Shown in pieces: positions 36,991-51,400 of a stretch of 64,000 nt of DNA (its first letter is position 1; each line of letters opens with the position of its first letter). The translations under genes and the position numbers were made by a program. The stretch is from Scatophagus argus. Its lineage: Eukaryota > Chordata > Actinopteri > Scatophagidae. Location: the NCBI RefSeq assembly GCF_020382885.2, contig NC_058506.1, forward strand, positions 9,836,318 to 9,900,317, read 5' to 3'. The notes under the pieces were generated by a model. It saw only the letters and a list, made by a program, of their open reading frames with translations, was not told the origin of the DNA and did no database searches.

Positions 36991-38775
36991 CTTCATTTCA
37001 TACATACTCATGAATTTTTAAAATCGGCATGTATGCTTTTTTATGTGACCGCTGATTTGTTTTGAGTGAGTATATGAAAGGCTTCAGTGCCGTCAGCTGA
37101 ATCTTCAAGACTGTAGGAAACCTGCAGGGACAAGGAGCCCGAGGTGTATTTAACCTGGTGAGGTTAAGTAGTTCTCCCAGAGAGGCAGTACTGTTCCAGT
37201 TCCTCTCTATTCTCAGCTGATCCAGAGATAGAGGCACTTAATGCACTTAATAAAATAGTATGTTCTTTAATGCCATCGGTGGACTAAGTACAGACTTCTG
37301 TCTTTACAGCCTCTTCCCCATTTATATTCTTTACTTGCTTTTTTTCCTGTTCGTTGTCAAGGGGGCACTGGAGCATATCCCAGCATGCACTGGATTGAAG
37401 GTGGGTAGACAACTTGGACAGGCTGCCACTCTCTGACAGTGTGTCCGATCCACTTTGAACTATGCGAGAGAAAAGTTGCATGAAAAAAGTGGGACAACAT
37501 GCAAACTAAATGCAGAAAAGTGCAAGAAGTGTGCACAACTTTGACCTGGGAATTTTTAAATACAATATGCTCAGAGGTACAAATGCCAAGAGCCTGATAA
37601 CAGACACAACTAGAGAGTTTTCTGTCCAGTAAAGTTTTGGTTTTTAGTTTTAATCCAGTACAGCATGAGGGCACAAAGGTACAGTTAGCAAAGAGAATAC
37701 CTTTTAATTGCAAGATACAACTGAAGCGTGAACTAAAATCTAGGACTGGTGCATGGCCAGATGTTGAACCAAAAAAAAAAAAAATCCCAATTACCCCACC
37801 CACCTCTGCTATGCTATGATTTAAAAAAAATCACTGCTCCCGGGGCTGGAACAAGCACTGAAACAAGAGATGAATCAGGGACAGATTATTCAGGACACAG
37901 TCACAGGGGACATAGAGCTCCAGAGGAGAGCAAGGACCTGACCTTTTCTGAATATTCATGACGAGAGAGATGAAAGAGATGAGAGAGATGTAAACCTTTC
38001 CTGCGTCCTTAAACCTTTGTGGAAGCTAATAACGGAAGGCAACTTGTGACTCGGTGCAAAAATAAACACATCTAGCAGGAGTAACATCAGGATGTCTTGG
38101 CTGTCTGCCAGACAGAGGGATCAATAGCCATTAACACCATCATGCATGCAGTCAGAGGACAGCAGGGATCTGTGGCTCTGCAGAGTATTTCATCATGATA
38201 GGAGGTGGATTGGAGCTTTCGTTACAGTTAGAGCATCCCTCTCCTCGCTGCTGTGAGCGATGCTTCCTGACTGACAATGTCATCAGCATGCTGTTTATGT
38301 AAACACATCCAGCAGCCTGTAGAATCTAGGTCATTTTCTGGCTGGGATGAGATGAGAGGAGGAGCCGTCTGGAGGCACACCGAGACACAAATGTGTGCCG
38401 TGTTCATGTGTCAAGAAAGAGTGAGGTCGTAATCCATGCGCACCTCTTTTATCTGCTTCATGAATCAAGCGAACATGCCTCCAGTGGTGATGAAATCTGC
38501 TGAGAAACACAGGTAGTGAGGCAGAGGGGTGGGGGTGGGGAGTGAAGCCATGTAATCTCTTGCTCCTCTTCTCTTTGCTTTATCACCGAGGACACATTGT
38601 TCATTAAAAATCCAAGGCTTCAGTCTTCAGGATACACAAAGCTCTGTGTCATGTAATATTGACAGTGGCCAGCAGCAACACCAGGAAACAATGCAACCAT
38701 GTGGCAGGAATTACATGAAGGGTCTGGAACATCCTGTGCTGCATTGCTACACAGACCGTGGATATGCTGAGGTTG

Positions 38776-38798
38776 ATTTATTTATTTATTTATTTTTT
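38776..38798 (+). repeat. (TTTA)n simple repeat
   Basis: Tandem TTTA units ending in a T-run. Confidence 0.9.
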
Positions 38799-39129
38799 TG
38801 AATCATTTTGAAATTTACCTGAAATATCCTGCATACTCAAAAAATGAGGGGCATTTAACTGAATATCTTCAAATCCATTTAAAATCAATGAATGTGTTAA
38901 ATCTGAAAAGCAGATTGCACTCCATCTGGTTTGACTGCTAACAATGGTCATCATGAGGTGGAGGCAGCATGGATAACATCTTCAGACACAAGTTATCTAT
39001 TACATTGCAATATGGATATATTACAGGATAGTCATTCTTTAAAATCTGTTAATTTGAGGTGCTTCATCACACTAATGCAGAAATCATAAGAGTGTACAGC
39101 TGTGCTTATGGCTTAGTGAGGCTTCACTA

Positions 39130-39540
39130 AAGCATAGTGGCACTTTGAGCTAAAAGCTACCATCAGCAGGCTGACTATTTCCTCACTGATAATGCTAACA
39201 TATTGATGTTTGGCATGTATAATGTTTACCCGTGTGTCAGCATGCTAACATTAGCTCTAAAGCACTCAAACACAAAGTGGAGCTGAGGCACCAAAGTACT
39301 GAATAAACAAAGTTTGATCTGATAATTTCCCCACTTAATTAAAGTGTTAATAATTCATCCTCTGGGGATGATGAATGCCAACCAAAACAAACAAATGACA
39401 AACCATATCATAGCTATAATTTAATAAATGAATATGTGCTCATGGTGGTGTGAGACGTTAAGTCAGATCGACAAAACTGGCTCAGAATCCATCCAGTAGT
39501 TGTTGAGATGTTTCAAGTTGGACTAAAGTGGTGGATCAAC
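39130..39540 (+). repeat. Degraded fish repeat, copy 2 (same family)
   Basis: It contains GCATGCTAACATTAGCTC, ATCCTCTGGGGATGATGAAT, GAATCCATCCAGTAGTTGTT and GGACTAAAGTGGTGGA, matching the order of copy 1 and of a family I recall as abundant in fish. Confidence 0.55.
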
Positions 39541-39738
39541 AGTCCGACACTCCAACAGACTGACATTGACATTCAGAGCCATGCCACAAGCTTGACTAAA
39601 AATTCAATTCCCATGAATCAGTCCTGTTTTGATTTTCAAATTAAAGTACAATGGTCTCATACGTCCACATATGTGCAGCAAACACAGCAAAATGTACACA
39701 ATCTCATAATGCATACTGTCAACTCTATGAGAGGTACA

Positions 39739-39941
39739 CCATAAAGACAAAAGTATTTATGATGGCCAAGACATTTTTGACAATGCTATGTTGCCAACTT
39801 TGTGGCAACAGTTTCGGGAAGGCAAAGAGTGGAAGTTGTTATAGCAGCAAAACTGTCCATGCATTCAGGGTGCGGTCATTAAAATCTCCGCTCGTGAAAA
39901 GGTGAGGTGTCCCAATACTTTTTTTTTTTTTTCCCATATAG
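39739..39941 (+). mobile_element. MITE-like element with degraded Tc1/mariner-type ends
   Basis: The left end reads CCATAAAGACAAAAGTATTT, and the right end (39906-39941), read inverted, gives CTATATGGG-A(n)-GTATTGGGACACCTC. Both resemble the TATATGGACAAAAGTATTGG ends of a non-autonomous fish family. There is no transposase, and length is about 200 bases. The A-run at the right end has expanded. Confidence 0.5.
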
Positions 39942-41394
39942 CGCATTTTATTGAGTAACACCACAAACATAATACCCGGCTAAAAATTTGGAATACTGAC
40001 ACAAAATGCATCATCAGATTAGTCTCAGGCTTTTAGAGTAAATGAAACAAAAACAACATATTTTGGGCCTTTACTAGCCTAAATGGAGCTGCTCTGTATT
40101 GCCTTCTCATCCTACTTTTCCAGAAAGGCCCACTGTCATGGCTGTGGGTTTGCAAGGTGATTTATCTACTGCTTCTCCACCTTTTATTTCTCTTCTCTTT
40201 TGACTCTTACTGATGCATTCAGATCCAGGAGATACAGAGGGTAGATGGTCAGTGTGTGTGTTTAATTTTCAGTTAAATTTCCAGGGAAAGATGTACTAAA
40301 TTCCTACCCTTTTACCATCTTCTGTATGTCTTTGACAGCAGCTGAGCCAGTTACATTTTGGCTTTATTCACCGACTTTCTATTAAAAGATTACAAACAGC
40401 CTATTTTTAAATTTGTAAGAATGATATGAACGGTTTCATCAAAAGGACTTACAATAAGCTGCTGCACAAAATAAAGCTTTTGAAATGTCACAAAAAAGGT
40501 ATTAAAATAGCAACTTCTTACAAAACAAGCATCACACGTCCAACCCACCACATGAGGACAGCATGACTGCATAAGTCATGCAAAGTTACAACCTAATAAA
40601 AAAGAAAAAAAAAGTTTCAAAAGCTAAAAGTGAATAACTGAAAGGCACCGAAACAAAATGTCCAGCTCATTAATTAACATAACCCGTGATAACGGCAGTC
40701 CTGCTGCTGAGATTGTGTTGCTATGAACAACACAGGAACAGGCATTAAAATCTGAAATCAGAGGCACTGCTACAATGTCTCATTAGTGGGGTATAATGAG
40801 AATATAATGAGGATTTAAAGCTCCAGACCAAACTCACCTGATGGTTACACAAACCTTTTGTTCCCGGTAACAGCATGGAGCAGACGTCTCGGACACCATA
40901 TGCTGCTATTAAGGCTTTAATCGTCCAGGAGCAGGTGGGCAGATTGTGGGCGACATTACCGTCTGTCCTGATGCCAAGAGAAGAGACGACAGCGGCGGGA
41001 CTGCCAGTTTCTAGTTGACACTGGTCAGCAGCATAATGGTTATATCACTGGAGGTAGGTTTAATGATTCGACAGGTTTCTGTAGCTGACTGACCGGGCCT
41101 CTGACCACAGAGGAGGCTAGTATTCAAGCACACAATGTAGAGATTGAAATACACTGAACATTTAGTGTTGACAATGGCAAGCTCAGAAGGTCATACCAGT
41201 GTGAGATCGGGTCGGAGAGCATCAAATCATCAATAATGACCGCCTACAATGTCAGTATATCCCTTACAGAAAATCAAATCAGTCTACCAGCAAAAATATA
41301 CCACAACAAAATCTGCTATTCTTTGGAAAGAGCCAACATGTATCCACTTTAGTGAGGGCTGGCCTGCTGCAGTCAGTAACGACGACAACATTTT

Positions 41395-41997
41395 AGTTAC
41401 TTTCAAAATCATGTTTATTAAATTTAGAAAACACCATTTTATTAACAGTTTCATAGCAATAGCAGGAAAGAACTGAAACTGTAAGAGAGAGAGAGAGACG
41501 TAGATGGGGCCTGCGCCAACCCCTGAGTTAAAAACCAGCTGTGTTCTCAGAGCTCATCCGTCCCTACGCGTCTGCTCTCTGGGGTCACCTGCATCTAACC
41601 TGGCATAGACTAGAAGAGAGAGTCAGTGCGGTAGTCAACATCTCAAGGTAGAACGCCTAAAGAAACGAGACATAAGAAAACGCTGTAGACATCAGGTAGA
41701 AAAGTTGATTTGCAAAGTCACTTTTCAAGTCAAGGTATTTCCTGCCAAAATATACCGAGTATGCAACATTAACATGTAATTAGGTTGCCAAACCATATCG
41801 GTACGTGGGTTTAATCACTTAGGGAGGGGTTTCTGCACAGCATAGGGGAGGTGGACTTGGGCATACTTAGGGATGCAGTACAGATGTTGTCCAAAGAGGA
41901 AGTGCAAACAATGTCTATAAGGTGTGTTTGTTGAGGGCGTTGGGTGGACGAGGGGTCATGGGGGTCTGAGCAAAACAGGGCTCCCCCCCTTTACTCA
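41395..41997 (-). other. klhl13: klhl13 3' UTR (minimum extent)
   Basis: Non-coding sequence from the stop codon to two clustered AATAAA signals on the minus strand. The true transcript may extend further left. Confidence 0.5.
41414..41443 (-). terminator. klhl13: Two candidate polyadenylation signals of klhl13
   Basis: AATAAA on the minus strand occurs at 41443-41438 and again at 41419-41414, about 560-590 bases past the stop codon. Confidence 0.5.
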
Positions 41998-42485
41998 TCA
42001 AGGTGCTGACAGGGGTGACTCTCTGGAGGGCGAGCCCGAGATATCCTCAGGGGGAAATACTGTGAGTGTGCAGGCTCGGATCCCGCCCAACGACTCGGGT
42101 AAGTCAAACACTTTGTGCCATTCGTCCTTCTCGGGGTCGTACTTCTGTACTATTTCCACCATGCAGCGATTGTTCCACGAGTAGCCACCCACCACATAGA
42201 TCTTGTTCTCAAACACGGCCACGCCCACGTCGCTCTGGCCTCGCAACATGGCGGCAATAGGTGTCCACAAGTCAAGAGCGGGGGAGTAGTATTCACAGCT
42301 CAGCACGTCGTCGTAGTCGCTGGTGCCCCGGAAGTGATTGCCCCCGATCACGTAGAGACGGTCGCCCACTGTGCACATGCAGTGGAGGCCGCGCACCGTC
42401 GTCATGGGTGCTTTCTGAGTCCATTTATCTGCATCTGGGTCAAAGCACATCAGTTCCTTCTGAAAAGTGTCGTGAGTGATTCCCC
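41998..42485 (-). CDS. klhl13: klhl13 last coding exon, remaining Kelch repeats
   Basis: It encodes [20 protein letters not shown], three Kelch blades with [19 protein letters not shown] and [18 protein letters not shown], and a tail ending SRESPLSAP with TGA at 42000-41998. The acceptor is TCTCCTGCAG. Confidence 0.95.
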
Positions 42486-45400
42486 CTGCAGGAGAAAGTG
42501 AAAGAGAGTGCAAATTAGCCTCGTCACTGATCAGTTGCGGGAGGGAAACAGCTCTGTGGGCTTCAGACAATCAGACTGATCTGTGACTCACTCGCAAATT
42601 TCAACCTACATTTTCATTTATCTAGGTCATGACCAGCCACAACACTGGAAATGTACACATTTGCTTCAGTAGCATCGTGAAGATAAAGAATCAGGATGAA
42701 GGCTGCGCATTTTAAAATCTCACCTTTTCCCCATCCTCATTTCTCATACCTCAAATCACACAGGGAAAACTGCAGTTTTACAAACTGGAGTGACATCAAT
42801 ATTTGTTCACCCTCTTTTCTACATAATGTTGATGGTGAGCACTCGGTACAAAGAGGAACAGCACTACAAAATGTTCATGCACATACGCACAGACAGACTG
42901 TAGACGCCGGGACACCAAAAAGCTGAGGGAAAGTGGGGAAGAAGAAAAAAAAAAAAAACAGGACATGTCTACAGGGAAGGCTTAAAATAAAGAGGAACAC
43001 AATCCCAGCATGCATTTGGGTGGAAGCCAGCCCACCCCTCCCCCCCTAGGCAGAGTGACTAGGAGCAAATGCAGTGAAGATTTGCAGAGCATGCCGAAAT
43101 AGAGGCAAAATCCCTCTTTTGCTGCTGCCCAGTGATTGTGTGCTTGGTTTATTGTTGAGCCCTAAGCTGTCTATTGAGCTGCCATGACTCAGATCTGTGA
43201 TGCTGCACCTCCTTGACTGATCAAATGCAAAGATAGCCTGAGTATCCATTTTCTTTATCCAAGTTGTCCAAGGGGCAAGTCTGCTATTAAATTCCTGACA
43301 AGGGAACAGTGGTGGAGTCGTTCCTCTCAAGAGGCCCTGCTGCTATTCTGATTCATTTCAAGGGCTCTGGCCTTTCCCTGATACACTGATGTCTGACCAG
43401 TGTCCTGGTATCCTGATGTCTAATCAGAGCCATTAATGAGACACTCAGAGTGGTCAAGGCTTTGCCAAAGTGAGCCAGTCTCAGACAGACACGCTGAAAG
43501 CCTTTGTCTTTCCAGGGACAGCACAGGACAGACTGGGGTATTGTTTGTTCTGTCTGCTACATACGTCACATAAAAAACATTTCCGTGTTCAGCCACCCCC
43601 TTGCAAAACCAGTGATCTGCTCTGCTGATTGAATCATTGCCTTCACAAGTGGGACCCAATGAGAAGACGGAGAATAGATGTAGAGGTGAGTCGGGAAAAA
43701 CGGGGGCTCAGCATATTCCAAAAATACCTCATAATGATAGAGCGTCCAGTGTTGAGTTCCAGTCCAAACATCAGCTACTAACGATCTGTGCTCGTTCAGT
43801 CAAATCCCTTAAGGATGCACACTGAGAGACGAACAAGTTACAGCGTGGATTGATCCATTTTTCTATATGAGCGCGGAACATAATGGATCGACACAAACAC
43901 ACAGTCAGCTCTGAATTAACTATGAATGTGACTGAAATGTCTTGGGCTCATCTTTCCACACTATTCATTTTTCATGTCAAGTTAAAAATGTCAGTGCTTC
44001 AGCAACTCGTGTTTTCTCCACTGACCACAACTACACTCAGATTCACACTGTCAAGTTCATTTCATAGGGTTTTGACATTTCAGTCTGCCCATCGAGTCCC
44101 CGCAGGAATATCAAACAATATCAGCCCGCCATTTATTCCCTATAGCGAACAGCAAATTGAAATTTCAGACACTTATGAGTCATTATCGTTTTGGGTCACC
44201 ACTGATGAGTGCCGAGTCACATGTCATCTATTAAAGTCAACACAACGCACTGCGGGACTGACAGCAGAAAGCGGCGTAAACGCCATCAAGTCGCAACAAT
44301 CAAGTGTGTTGAGTGCTGCAGGCATTACAGATAATAACAATCCTTTTCTGCATTAAATAATCCAATCAAGAGCAACTTCAACTAAAACCTAAACTCTTGC
44401 TACAAAAAAACAGCTTCTAGAAAATAGATTTAAATTCCTAATGAAATTGTCTTTCACACCAGCCTAGCATTTAAGATAGTCCTTACTTACACTTAAAAAA
44501 AAACTCTTTGAAAATCATTCATGACTTTAAACCTGGGATTACTCAATACCTGGCTTTGATGAAATTGGTAACTTGAGAAAATTGATCATGTCTTTAAAGA
44601 TAACCTGCTAATGAGTGCAGGGATGCTCACAAACATTTACCAAGTCTGCTTGTTTCTTCTGCACACATGTATGCGACTGACAGTTTTTAAAATGTGTATG
44701 ATATCACAATAACAAAATACAACTTATAAATACAAATACAACTCAGACGACTTGCAAATTATTACAAATATTTGTTCCGGTCATAAACAAGCCAAGTCCA
44801 TGTGTCAGCTGATATTAGCTTGTTTAAGATATATAAAACAGTATTGTGAATCTGCTGGCTGATAAGCATGCTAAAGTAGGTTTGACATCAATTAGAATCA
44901 GTGTCACCACTACATAGTTTGTCCACCAGAGAGCACTGACAAGCTCATTTTTCAATTAAAAAAACAAATCTAAGGCACTCCCCAAACATCAATATCAGTA
45001 TCAGCTGGACAAAAAAAATCTAATATCTGAGCTACAAATCACTAAAAAAATGTTAAGTAATCACAACAACACTGATTTACTGCCATGACATCTAAAGTTA
45101 TAAATTATTCATAGGGAAAGTGTCCTTGCTGTGGCTGACTAAGTAAAGAACTAAAAACCAGTCTAAACTGTAAGAGCACGTTCACACAGAGCTCAAATCC
45201 CTCGGATAAGATGGTGAACCAGAGGCAGCGTGGCCTTGTGCTGGCTCAGTACTCGCGTCTGAATTCTGCCACACCACTTGAGCTGTGATGGTCTGTGGGC
45301 TGAGTGCATTTGTCAGGTTCATCCAGCTGACAGGATACCTTCAGACAGCACAGCAGCACAGCCGGAGAATGTGACCTGATGTGCTGTGACAGACGGACAC

Positions 45401-48400
45401 AGAACTGCACTTCAGCATGGGTCACCTTGCACAGCAAGACTGTAACCCCCGAGCCTGTGAGCGCTACAGTAAATCGTCAGTGCAACAAAATTCCTCTAAT
45501 GGGTACTGCTCGTTTACCTGTGCCTTTTGGACTTAAAAGCACCGCAGTCTATTACAAACAGTTGTCATTTGAGCTATTATGCATGATCCTTTCTTGTGCT
45601 AGAACCCCCAAAACTCACTCACAAAACTGCATCATCAGCTGTACTCCTGTTCATCTTCCCCAACATGGAGGTTCAGCTGCTGCAGGTGCAAAGCATGACA
45701 TTGTGTTGCTGTGTCGGTGAAATATACCAGGCTGTTGGCCTGCTTAATGAGTACTTCACTCAAACATGAAACCAAAACAAAAGGAATCCATTAGAATATC
45801 AAAAAGGGTGAGCAATAAACACTATGAACTGCAGAGCAGAGCCTGGGGCAAAAAGACTGACAGCTGGCAGCAGCAGATTAGCACAGTCCCTGACTATTAT
45901 GTTATTCATCATTTTAGTTTATTTATTTAAAAAAGTGAAAATGTGCCTTTCATCTTCACTCCACAGCAATATTACGCCTGCCAAATCATGTGGTCTGTGT
46001 GGTCCCACATATGCCCCACTTCTTTTGGTGGCCAAGTGAAATACTAACTAATTATATATGTTAGAAAAGTTTTGCTTTACGCTTATGCAAACAACAATAG
46101 TACACATGTATGAAGTCACTTATTAGTTTCTGGCCTGTTTCCAGCAAGTTTTCAGGGATCATTAATATGAACTCTAAATCAAAAAGAAAAAATAAAAAGA
46201 ATTCTTAACAGACACTAATAACAAACAAGCAAAAGCATGTCGTGTCATTTGTGAACTTGACTGCGAGGAACTGAAAAATAAAACCGGAACTGGAACTAAA
46301 ATGCTGGGTAATGTGTTTATATACACCTCTACATAATATTGACAAAGATTTGCAGGAATAATGAGATCTGTGGATTGTAAAATTAAATTCACTGGCTGTG
46401 TGCACAGTAATCGAAATCAGGGAGTGTATCTAATAAAACAGTGTGCATGCTGGTCAGCAACTTACATTGTAAATAAGCTTAATAGTATTGCTGCTAAAGA
46501 GGTTTTCAGTATTCTATTTCTTTTGCCAAAGCCTCACAGCTTGCTAGTACAGTATGTGACCAGTGCAAAGACGTTAATGTATGTTAATTTATCAAGGCTG
46601 CAGAGATGAAGTCTACCCCCCATACAGAGACACTGTGCTGTCTCTCTGAACAGCTCACAGACACACGGTGAAATTCTCACTTTGTAACTGCTTCACTACT
46701 CAAACAGCTGCTGTTCACTGCTCTGCTGGCATGTGTGTGTATGTGCGTGCGTGCGTGTGCTCAGGTTTGCATTTGATCAAGCTCTGCTGGTTAAGTTTCT
46801 AAATTCCAACAGTGATGATGATTCACTTTGACCTGGGATCTCAACAAAATGCTGTAACTGGTATATTTTATTGCTTGGAAGCCATATACTGTTCATTTGT
46901 TTGGAGATAACCTTGTCGTGCCACTGTTATTCAATACGATATTCAGGGTATGGATAATAAACCGTAAAAAAAAAAATATCCATCTCTATTTCATATTTCT
47001 GAAGACTGTTTATGTTCGTGTGTTGTAGAACAATGACAATGGGAGCCAGGAGGGATTAACATCAGCTCTTCAGTGTTACACCTCCTACACAGGCTTCAGT
47101 CTTATACTTTGCTCCATCCTTCCCAATTTTCCTTCCACCACCCCTCCACCCTCCACCCCCTTCCTTTGTAGAACCGCTGTGGATTAGTCACACTGAAAAA
47201 CTAGGGCTCATCTCCATAACACAGGATTTGTTTTCACTCCTATGAAGTGAACAAGTACTAAGGTGACACCTCACGAGCAAGTAGTAACTGCCCAAAGGCC
47301 CAACCTCAGAGTGGAATCTTTGGAAAAATAAGCAGTGAGCCCTCACAGACTTCAGCTAACGTCACCTGCATGCTCAGCTTAGATGAATCGAGGGCGTGAG
47401 CGATGATGAAAGAAAATCTTTCTTTATATGCTGTATCAAGTTCAAAAGATACAAATCCAGCATCAGCATACAGATAGAAATCTTATTACTGACTCACTGA
47501 AAACCCAAAACCTAAAATGTACTGTATCCCCCGCTAGGCAAAAAAATATGAACACCAAATTCGTGGTAAAATTATTTTAACGGCACTAAATTTGCTATTG
47601 TGATCCCACTCCCCCTGCAAACCTCTAGCACATGTGCCAATCACAGACTGAATCTTGAAAAATAATTCCGGTCTCATTGTTCCGTGCACACACACACACA
47701 CAGGGGTGATTACAAATGAACTTGTCAAAGCTCCCTGGAGCCACTTACCTGAAATATACATATAACCACCATATACCGTCCCAGCATGGCCATAATGTGG
47801 CTCATTCATTTTGGCAACATATGTCCATTCATTTGTCCTTGGGTTGTAGCACTCCACAGTAGCTTGAAGAAAGAAAAAAACAAAAAAAGGAAAAAAGAAC
47901 ATATTAGTAGAAAGTAGGTCAAGACGCAACTAAGGAGGACAAACAGCAGCAAATGAGGCCTTGGAGGGTCTCAGCGTGGGAGCTAAAAAGCGGATTTAAA
48001 TACAGAGTACACAACCCCATCAGCACTAAAATGCACTGTGCAGAGGAAATAGGCAGATTGTAAAATCCTTTATCTTAAGGCCCCAAGGATGATTCTACAA
48101 AATCTGTGAAAAAGTGAAATAGGGACACGGGCTGAGCGACCCCTTAACGAGCAGCCAAATACATTTGACAAAATGTTATAATTCCAGATTACAACAAGAA
48201 TCTTGCAGCCACTCAATGGAAGTTGGGCTGGGTGATATGATGGTCAGCGCACCGCAAAGGTAGAAACCGGAAGAGGTTTCGCAAAAAGTTTCCACTGTGG
48301 AAACTCTCTCTGGCTGTCTGTGGTATATTTTCGGGGCAGGCTATGCCAGCCAATCAGGGCCAGATTCTCGTGTGGTCTTGCAAATCTAGTCTTTAGTTTA

Positions 48401-51400
48401 TAACTCAATTCTCGTCTCATGTTAGGGTTACTTTTGCTTGGATGGAATTTCTAAATAAAAGAAACAAAATCAAATGTGATAAAGTAATGCACAGTTATTT
48501 TAAACCATTTTAAACTAAATTCAAGGAACAACTACTATATCATGAAATCTACCAATACTGTGATATAAAATTACATCCCGTGACAAAAAAATTCTGGCCA
48601 TGTCACCTACCCTTAAGTGGAAGTTAAACAGACATATCAGAAAAGAAAAGATATACTGACCAGATCTAAAACGCAGTTAAGCTGATTGCAATACACAATC
48701 AGAAATCAATGCTAAAAATCAAAGTGTCCAAAAAGTTTGAATGTTGTCAATTTATATTCCAATATCTTTGGTCATTTTATTTCCGGGTAAATTTAAAAAA
48801 TACAAAAATAAGATGAGATTTTTCTGTGATCATCTGAAAAAGTCACGTTTATAATTAGCATTAATTTGTTTCACTGAAAGGTTGTTGTGAGAACTTAATA
48901 GTACAGTCCACAGGTCCAGTTTGGAGCTTGTGACATTTGATGATAATTTCTATGGAGCATGTTTCTCTGAAGCAAAGCAGTGGTTTCCACAATGGGGGTC
49001 AGGGTCTTGTAATGGGGTCCAAAGATACTGTAAATAATGTATGAATTCCCAGCGAAAATGATCAAGTTCAGTGACTCTTTTCTGAACATCCAATCAAATC
49101 ATCCCATTATGGTTCAAAAACGGTTCTACCATAGAAGCTGTGCTGACATGCATGATGTTACTTGTTCTACCAACACTGAAATATGGCACAAACATGTTTA
49201 CTCAACTATTCTGAATAAAGTCTATATGTGCACTCAGCAGCTTTAAACACTTAAGTCAACTAAGTGTAAAAATAATAGGTCAACGTTGGCTTTTGGTTTC
49301 ACACAGGACATAAACCCTGGCTTCCCGGGTGAAAATCCAAGTTTGACCCATTCATCCACCATGACCTCCTATCTACTTATACTTTGTTCCTCTTTATACT
49401 CCAACATCAGACTTTCTGGCAGAAAGCCCTGAAGGCAAACTCCTCCCATGTGTGATCAAAGACAGCTTGGAGAAAGACTTCTGGTTCTTACAAACACATG
49501 AGGCTTAAAAAGATGAGACAGGGATATAATTAACACGCAGATGAAAGTAAATGGCATAAAGTGATTTTTTTTATATTTGAAAAAAGATTTATCAAGTAAT
49601 ACTAGTCTGTATGTGGAGCAAACGTCATTGTGAGGCTGTCTGATCACAACCAAATAAATAAATAAAGAATATCATTTCCAAAATGAAAAGTCTTAATTGT
49701 CAAATGGTAGACCTGAGTGAAGGAGTGATCTGTCTGACACACCTATATTAAAGTAAATACTGACTTCCCCACCCACAAATCTAAACACAAAGAACAACGT
49801 TTCAAAAAGGGTTTATACCATAGCTCTTCAAACTGTATTTTGTCATTTTAAAAAGAACAGAATCATACCTAATAAAGAGTCTTTCTTTTATAATCGGAGC
49901 ATTTCGGATGAAACAATAAAACCACACCCATATGCTACCGAGAGCAAACGGATCAAACGCAGGGGCTGGGCACATCAGGGCACATCAAGGCTAAACCACA
50001 CGCAGCGAAAGAGCAATGGAACGTAAAGCAGTAAAGGCAGTTGTGTAGACAGGCAGTGAACCGAGGCCGTGTTCTCTGGTCTAATTATAACCCAGAAGAG
50101 AAGACTGCTCACACAGTGGCCTCTCTCTGTCAGCTGCATTTACAAAGCTGAATTTAAGTATTGGGTGGCACCTTTCTGTGGTCCACAGTTACGGCTGCAG
50201 ATTCCAGATTGGATGCTCAGCATCAACAACCAAACTAGAGTGAACTAGAGATATATCGGTTTATTTAAGTGTCCGTACTTCAATTCAAACGTCCAAATGT
50301 AAAAAAAAAAAAAAACAACAAAAAAACAAAACGTTTAAACCCAAGAAAAGCATCTGATTACTGACTAAAGGTGATGAGATTCAAATGCTGAAAATTCCTC
50401 TGACAAAAATGTGCCTTTCACTTACAGGAAACCTCTGTGCCAGTATGGTTCCTGTCATGTCAGTGAAGTGGTCAACTCAATGGAAATAGTTAACAGGGTA
50501 GGCTCAGGCTTTGTTGTATGGTACTATATTATAAGAAGGTAAAAAAATATTAAAAAAAAATAAAAAATAAATAAAGTTTAAATAAAATGAAACTCAAAAC
50601 AACATCTCACCAAGCTACAGCCTCAAAAATGACCAAACACAGTGAAAACTGAAAGTGAACATTAAACATTAGAAAGGATTGTGAATTTGTTGGAATGTTC
50701 AACACTGGATTACATTATATTGTAAAAAGGTGTTCACAATAATTTGAACATCCCCTAAATTCTATTAAATTACACAGACATTATGTACACAACATGTTTA
50801 AACAGCAAATGATGTGTGGGCACATCACTTGATTAACAGCATCAGTACGCTTGCAGCCTTATTAAACTGCACATTCTTTCTCCTGCTGCTCCTTGATATT
50901 TAAGTGTATAATCTCAAACAATATTAATTAAAATGCTTCTGCTGCTGCTTAAAAAACACAAGATGAAACAAACAAACAAACAAACGAACGAGCAGGGAAA
51001 TAAACTCACCGAGTTCCCCGGCAGCGTTTCTTCCACCGACAGCGTAGAGGTGTCCCTTGAGTGCACTGAGGTGGAAGAAGGTACGTTTCTCATTAAGGCA
51101 TGCCACCTGCATCCACTTGTTGTAGCGAGGGTCGTACCGGAACACCGTGTCCACTGCTGTCTTGCCTTTGGTGTCATAGTTGCTTTGGCCACCCACCACG
51201 TAGAGGAAGTTGCCGATGACTGCAATGCCGTGTTGGTAGCGGGGTGCATCCATGGGCGCTAGCGCCTTCCACTCATGAGCCTTCTCATCAAAAAGACGCA
51301 GCTCCTTACTCACAACAAGCTGCTGGCGCAAAACACCGCCCAGGGTGACCAGGTGGGCACTGTCTGAGCGGATGGCTGTCCGTTCTGACTGCATAACTGG

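Larger units (their letters stand above)
31791..41394. other. Intergenic region between lrrn4cl and klhl13 (convergent)
   Basis: In 9.6 kb no coding exon could be supported on either strand. Recognised contents are a CTCF-like motif (34505-34517), a (CA)19 microsatellite (36251-36288), a CATA repeat (36972-36990), a TTTA repeat (38776-38798), a dispersed repeat (39130-39540) and a MITE-like element (39739-39941). Confidence 0.6.

Noticed and set aside
42115..42501. 128-codon plus-strand ORF over the klhl13 last exon
   Set aside because: It is an antisense shadow of strongly conserved Kelch coding sequence.
43883..44356. 157-codon plus-strand ORF in a klhl13 intron
   Set aside because: No domain, no splice or promoter support and ordinary non-coding composition.
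44923..44935. Second CTCF-like word CCACCAGAGAGCA
   Set aside because: It has one mismatch at a core G and lies near possible repeat sequence, so it was noted only within the intron entry.
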